64,000 bases of DNA from Winogradskyella undariae (GTDB lineage Bacteria > Bacteroidota > Bacteroidia > Flavobacteriales > Flavobacteriaceae). The DNA lies in contig NZ_JABTEL010000002.1 of NCBI RefSeq assembly GCF_013285155.1, forward strand, positions 248,001 to 312,000, given 5' to 3'. The position numbers and the translations under genes are program-made. The notes below the pieces were generated by a model that saw only the letters and a list, made by a program, of their open reading frames with translations, was not told the origin of the DNA and ran no database searches. Of this stretch, positions 60,709-64,000 are shown piece after piece; position 1 is the first letter of the stretch; each line of letters begins with the position of its first letter.

Positions 60709-62908
60709 TTAGAGTTAGTTTTTCAAGAAGTTCTCTTACTTTTTCAGGACCTTTAATTTGATATTTTGCTTTAGTTTTAACATACCCCACTTTTATGGTG
60801 GTTGCTAATTCTGGTGCCGCTTCAAACATATATTCGTCGGTCCAATCATCTCCCATAATAAGGATAAAGTCGTAATCTTCCTTTCTTAATAACTGACTAG
60901 TCGCTCTACCTTTGTTAACATTACTACTTTTTATTTCAATAACCTTGTTGCCTTGTAAAACAGATAATTCATTATTAGCTACCATACTGGTTAAAACCGT
61001 ATTAAGTTCCATGGTTCTAATTTGTGCCAATTCAGGATCTGCTGTTCTATAATGCCAAGCTAAAGAGTATTCTTTTTCTTCAATAAAAGTACCTGGTGTT
61101 CGGTCTACAAAAGTTTCGAGAATAGGTTTTATACTAGACATCCAATCGGTTTTAAGGATTTCTAAAGGTGTCCATTTTTTATGTTTACGCATCCAAACAC
61201 CATGATCTGTAATAAGATCGTAGTCTTTTTGGCCATACCATTGTTCAAAAGTAGCTTTGTCTCTTCCGCTTATTAAACAAAGTTTTGTGTCTTCTTGATT
61301 TTGAAATTTATCTAAAAGGGCAAAAAGCTTCTCATCTGGTTTAGCATCTTGTGGGTTGTCTTTAAAACCAACCAGAGTACCATCATAATCTAATAAAATT
61401 AATCGTTTTTTAGCTTTTTTGAAATTTTCAACAATATTATTTTCATCCTTGTCGTTTAATTTTTTTGAAACAAAAACATCTTGTAATTCATTAGTGCTTT
61501 CTAAAGTTTTGAAAAATTCTTCAGCCCATTTTTCTACATCGTAACGTTTTAAACGTTTTTGTAAAATTTTCATTCGGCTTTTTTGCTCTTCCAAAGGCAT
61601 GGTTAAAGCTTTGTCTAATGCAGTAGCAAAGTCTTCAAAACTATTTGGGTTAATAAGTAAAGCTTCATTCATTTCTTTAGCTGCACCAGCCATTTCACTT
61701 AAAATAAGAACACCATCTTGTTTTGTTCTAGTAGCGACGTATTCTTTGGCTACTAAATTCATTCCATCTCTTACAGGTGTGATTAATGCAACATCTGATG
61801 AGGTATATAAATCAATAAGATTTTCAAAAGGAAGTGATCTGTAGAAATACCAAATTGGTGTCCAACTTACGGTAGAAAACTCCCCATTAATACGTCCGAC
61901 TAATTCATCCGTTTCACGTTTCAGTTTTTGATATTGTGGTACGTTAGAACGCGATGGAACTGCAAGCATTACCAATCTTACCTTTTCTTTATATTGAGGA
62001 TAGGTGTTTAAAAAGTATTCAAAAGCTCTTAATCGATTTGGGATTCCTTTAGTGTAATCTAAACGATCAATAGTTAATATAAACTTTTGGTCGTCCCCTT
62101 CATTTAAATGAGTGTCTAATCGTTTTTGAAGTTCAGATTTTTGTGTGTCAGGGTTATCATGTTCTTGTGCTGCATTGTAAAACTTACCGTAATCGATTCC
62201 CATTGGGAACGAATCTACTTTTACAATTCTATCTTCATAAGTAATTTCATTAAAATTAACTTCTAAACGTAAAATTCGTTTTACAGAACTTAAGAAATGA
62301 CGCTCATAATCATAAGTATGAAATCCAATTAAATCGGCACCAAGCATCCCTGTTAAAAGTTCTTTACGCCAAGGGAAGGTTCTAAAAATTTCATATGACG
62401 GAAAAGGAATATGTAAAAAGAAACCAACGGTTACATCTGGTCTTTTTTCTTTAATAAGTTGTGGTAATAGTAATAATTGATAATCGTGAACCCAAACGGT
62501 GTCGCCTTCATCAATAGTGTCTAATACAACTTCTGCAAACTTTTCGTTAACACGTTTGTAAGCTTCCCATTGCTCAGTTTCAAATTTAGCATATTCTAAG
62601 AAATAGTGAAATAAAGGCCAAAGTGTACGATTACTAAATCCTAAGTAAAAATCTTCAACATCAGCTTCTGTAAGTCCGACGGATCTACATTTTGCATTTT
62701 CAATTTTTTCATTGACTTTAGCTTTTAGGTTCTCGTCTAAATCTTCATCTGTAATTCCAGACCAACCAACCCAAATGCCATTTCCTTCTGCATGTACGGA
62801 CTTCATTCCTGTCGCAAGTCCTCCAACACTAGGAGTTACATTGAGCTTGTCGTCTTCAATTGAAATTTGTAATGGTAATCTGTTTGAAACAATTATTGTT
62901 TTATTCAT
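60701..62908 (-). CDS. Bifunctional trehalose-6-phosphate synthase/phosphatase
   Basis: A 735-residue fusion. The start is the ATG at 62908; the frame goes on 8 codons upstream without need. Residues 1 to about 475 are OtsA (GT20): SNRLPL, PSVGGLATGM, VWVHDYQLLLLPQ, and LDYTKGIPNRL. Residues about 495-735 are OtsB (HAD phosphatase): LILLDYDGTLVG, SGRDKATFEQW and the GDDWTDEYMF motif. It makes trehalose from UDP-glucose and glucose-6-phosphate, for osmotic and stress protection. Divergent from the GH15 gene. Confidence 0.95.
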   Translation of the reverse strand: MNKTIIVSNRLPLQISIEDDKLNVTPSVGGLATGMKSVHAEGNGIWVGWSGITDEDLDENLKAKVNEKIENAKCRSVGLTEADVEDFYLGFSNRTLWPLFHYFLEYAKFETEQWEAYKRVNEKFAEVVLDTIDEGDTVWVHDYQLLLLPQLIKEKRPDVTVGFFLHIPFPSYEIFRTFPWRKELLTGMLGADLIGFHTYDYERHFLSSVKRILRLEVNFNEITYEDRIVKVDSFPMGIDYGKFYNAAQEHDNPDTQKSELQKRLDTHLNEGDDQKFILTIDRLDYTKGIPNRLRAFEYFLNTYPQYKEKVRLVMLAVPSRSNVPQYQKLKRETDELVGRINGEFSTVSWTPIWYFYRSLPFENLIDLYTSSDVALITPVRDGMNLVAKEYVATRTKQDGVLILSEMAGAAKEMNEALLINPNSFEDFATALDKALTMPLEEQKSRMKILQKRLKRYDVEKWAEEFFKTLESTNELQDVFVSKKLNDKDENNIVENFKKAKKRLILLDYDGTLVGFKDNPQDAKPDEKLFALLDKFQNQEDTKLCLISGRDKATFEQWYGQKDYDLITDHGVWMRKHKKWTPLEILKTDWMSSIKPILETFVDRTPGTFIEEKEYSLAWHYRTADPELAQIRTMELNTVLTSMVANNELSVLQGNKVIEIKSSNVNKGRATSQLLRKEDYDFILIMGDDWTDEYMFEAAPELATTIKVGYVKTKAKYQIKGPEKVRELLEKLTLNE

Positions 62909-62990
62909 GATAATATTTTGGATGGTTTTCAAGTTTTTCGTTAATTTAAAGAAATTAGAATTTTTATCATCATTTTAAACCAAAAAATTA

Positions 62991-64000
62991 ATGAATAATT
63001 TAGATTACGGAATTATAGGAAATTGTAGAAGTGCCGCTTTAGTATCAAAAGATGCGTCTATTGACTGGTGTTGTTTGCCTAAATTTGATTCTGCATCAGT
63101 ATTCGCAAAATTGCTAGATGATAATATCGGAGGAAGCTTTGGTTTTATTGTTGATGACGGCTATACGACCGATCAGTTTTATCAAGAAAACACAGCAATA
63201 TTAGTCACACGTTTTACCAAAGGCAACGATGTTTTTGAAGTTGTTGACTTTATGCCAAGATATCACAAGCCAAATGGAACGTATCATTCACCACCAGAAT
63301 TTATTAGATATCTTAAATATGTTTCGGGTCAGCCAGAATTAAAAGTGGCTTACGACCCTAAGTTAGAATATGCAAAAGGAGTAACGTCTACTTATGTAAA
63401 AGATGATTTTATTGTAAGTCTTAATAATGAAGATACTTACGATACTTTATTTTTATATACAGATTTAGATAAAGAGGCGGTTTTAAATGGTGATACAATT
63501 GTATTAGATAGTGATCATTTCTTTTTAGTGGGGTACAATGAAAAATTGTTTGTGCCACATTTAAAATACGCAAGCTTAGAATACGAACGTACCAAAGTAT
63601 ATTGGTTAAATTGGTTAGAGCGCACACCGACTTATAAAAAGTTTAACGAGCAAATATCTCGTAGCGCCATGACTTTAAAGTTGTTGAGTTACGATAAAAC
63701 AGGTGCTGTTTTAGCAGCTGCAACCACATCTTTACCGGAAACTATTGGTGAAGTTAGAAATTGGGATTATCGTTTTTGTTGGATTAGAGATGCCTCTATG
63801 GTGATTAAAGTGATGTCGCAATTAGGACATAAAAATATCGCCAGACGTTATCTTAAATTTATCATTGATTTGATGCCAGATAAGGATGAAAAGTTACAGA
63901 TTATGTATGGTATTAGTGGTGAAAAGAAACTAACGGAAGAATCTCTAGACCACCTTTCTGGTTATAAAGGATCGAGTCCGGTTAGAGTAGGAAACGCCGC
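62991..64000 (+). CDS. GH15 family glycoside hydrolase, partial
   Basis: A 5-prime fragment of at least 336 codons, cut by the window edge. The start MNNLDYGIIGNCRSAALVSK, with IDWCCLPKFDS next, is the N-terminal motif of GH15 (glucoamylase/trehalase-like) proteins; the middle VRNWDYRFCWIRDASMVIK is the family helix with a catalytic-region tryptophan and aspartate. Divergent from the trehalose synthesis gene, 82 bases apart. A trehalase role is plausible, since GH15 includes trehalases, but not shown. Confidence 0.88.
   Translation, partial: MNNLDYGIIGNCRSAALVSKDASIDWCCLPKFDSASVFAKLLDDNIGGSFGFIVDDGYTTDQFYQENTAILVTRFTKGNDVFEVVDFMPRYHKPNGTYHSPPEFIRYLKYVSGQPELKVAYDPKLEYAKGVTSTYVKDDFIVSLNNEDTYDTLFLYTDLDKEAVLNGDTIVLDSDHFFLVGYNEKLFVPHLKYASLEYERTKVYWLNWLERTPTYKKFNEQISRSAMTLKLLSYDKTGAVLAAATTSLPETIGEVRNWDYRFCWIRDASMVIKVMSQLGHKNIARRYLKFIIDLMPDKDEKLQIMYGISGEKKLTEESLDHLSGYKGSSPVRVGNA

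Noticed and set aside
1..64000. tRNA, rRNA or tmRNA genes
   Set aside because: No cloverleaf with TTC-arm and anticodon pattern, and no rRNA-like conserved stretch, was recognised on either strand; a covariance search would be needed to be certain.

Overview
The window comes from an AT-rich chromosome of a flavobacterium (Bacteroidota, probably a marine Flavobacteriaceae). Evidence for this is the host gene content (YceI-like and DUF2807-like proteins, a PadR/PspC cluster, OxyR-Dps, M1 and M28 peptidases), a type IX secretion sorting domain, and promoters of the Bacteroidota form TTTG-N19..21-TAnnTTTG.

Layout. (1) Bases 1-12300 are host genes: two small envelope proteins, thioredoxin reductase, two YceI-like proteins around a putative porin, two DUF2807-like surface proteins, a TPR hybrid histidine kinase, and a PspC/PadR pair next to a DUF4870-like membrane protein. 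(2) About 12.4 to 50.7 kb is a complete-looking Mu-like transposable prophage of about 38 kb. (3) 50751-64000 is host again: DUF4442-like protein, AIM24 family protein, OxyR and Dps (divergent), a MoxR/VWA pair, YdeI family protein, M1 and M28 peptidases, OtsA-OtsB trehalose synthesis, and a GH15 hydrolase cut by the window edge.

Prophage. A leftward LexA-type repressor (12932-13738) faces a small Ner/Cro-like gene across interleaved divergent promoters. The early operon runs rightward: DDE transposase (MuA-like), MuB-like AAA+ ATPase, a second P-loop ATPase, DUF3164, and a dense chain of small overlapping genes, several shorter than 60 codons. An accessory stretch (23.1-25.8 kb) carries a duplicate of a tail-associated protein, a secreted protein, a candidate structured RNA and a Bro-N-like regulator. 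The packaging and head-assembly block (gp37, gpG, gpF, portal, gp36, terminases; 25792-31311) is inverted relative to the rest. From 31519 rightward come protease/scaffold, capsid, lysis genes, contractile tail (sheath, tube, frameshifted chaperone, tape measure, baseplate), tail fibres and collar, then cargo genes including a T9SS-sorted secreted protein, and finally a Dam-type DNA methyltransferase in the place occupied by mom in phage Mu.

Most unusual points: a 121-base RNA-like element closed by a 20-bp helix (24532-24652); a rod-like 86-base hairpin before the methyltransferase (49629-49714); a probable programmed -1 frameshift in the tail chaperone (37239-37245); two long overlapping secreted reading frames in the lysis region (34227-34793); the inverted packaging module; and a phage-borne T9SS cargo. 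Exact prophage ends could not be fixed from sequence alone.
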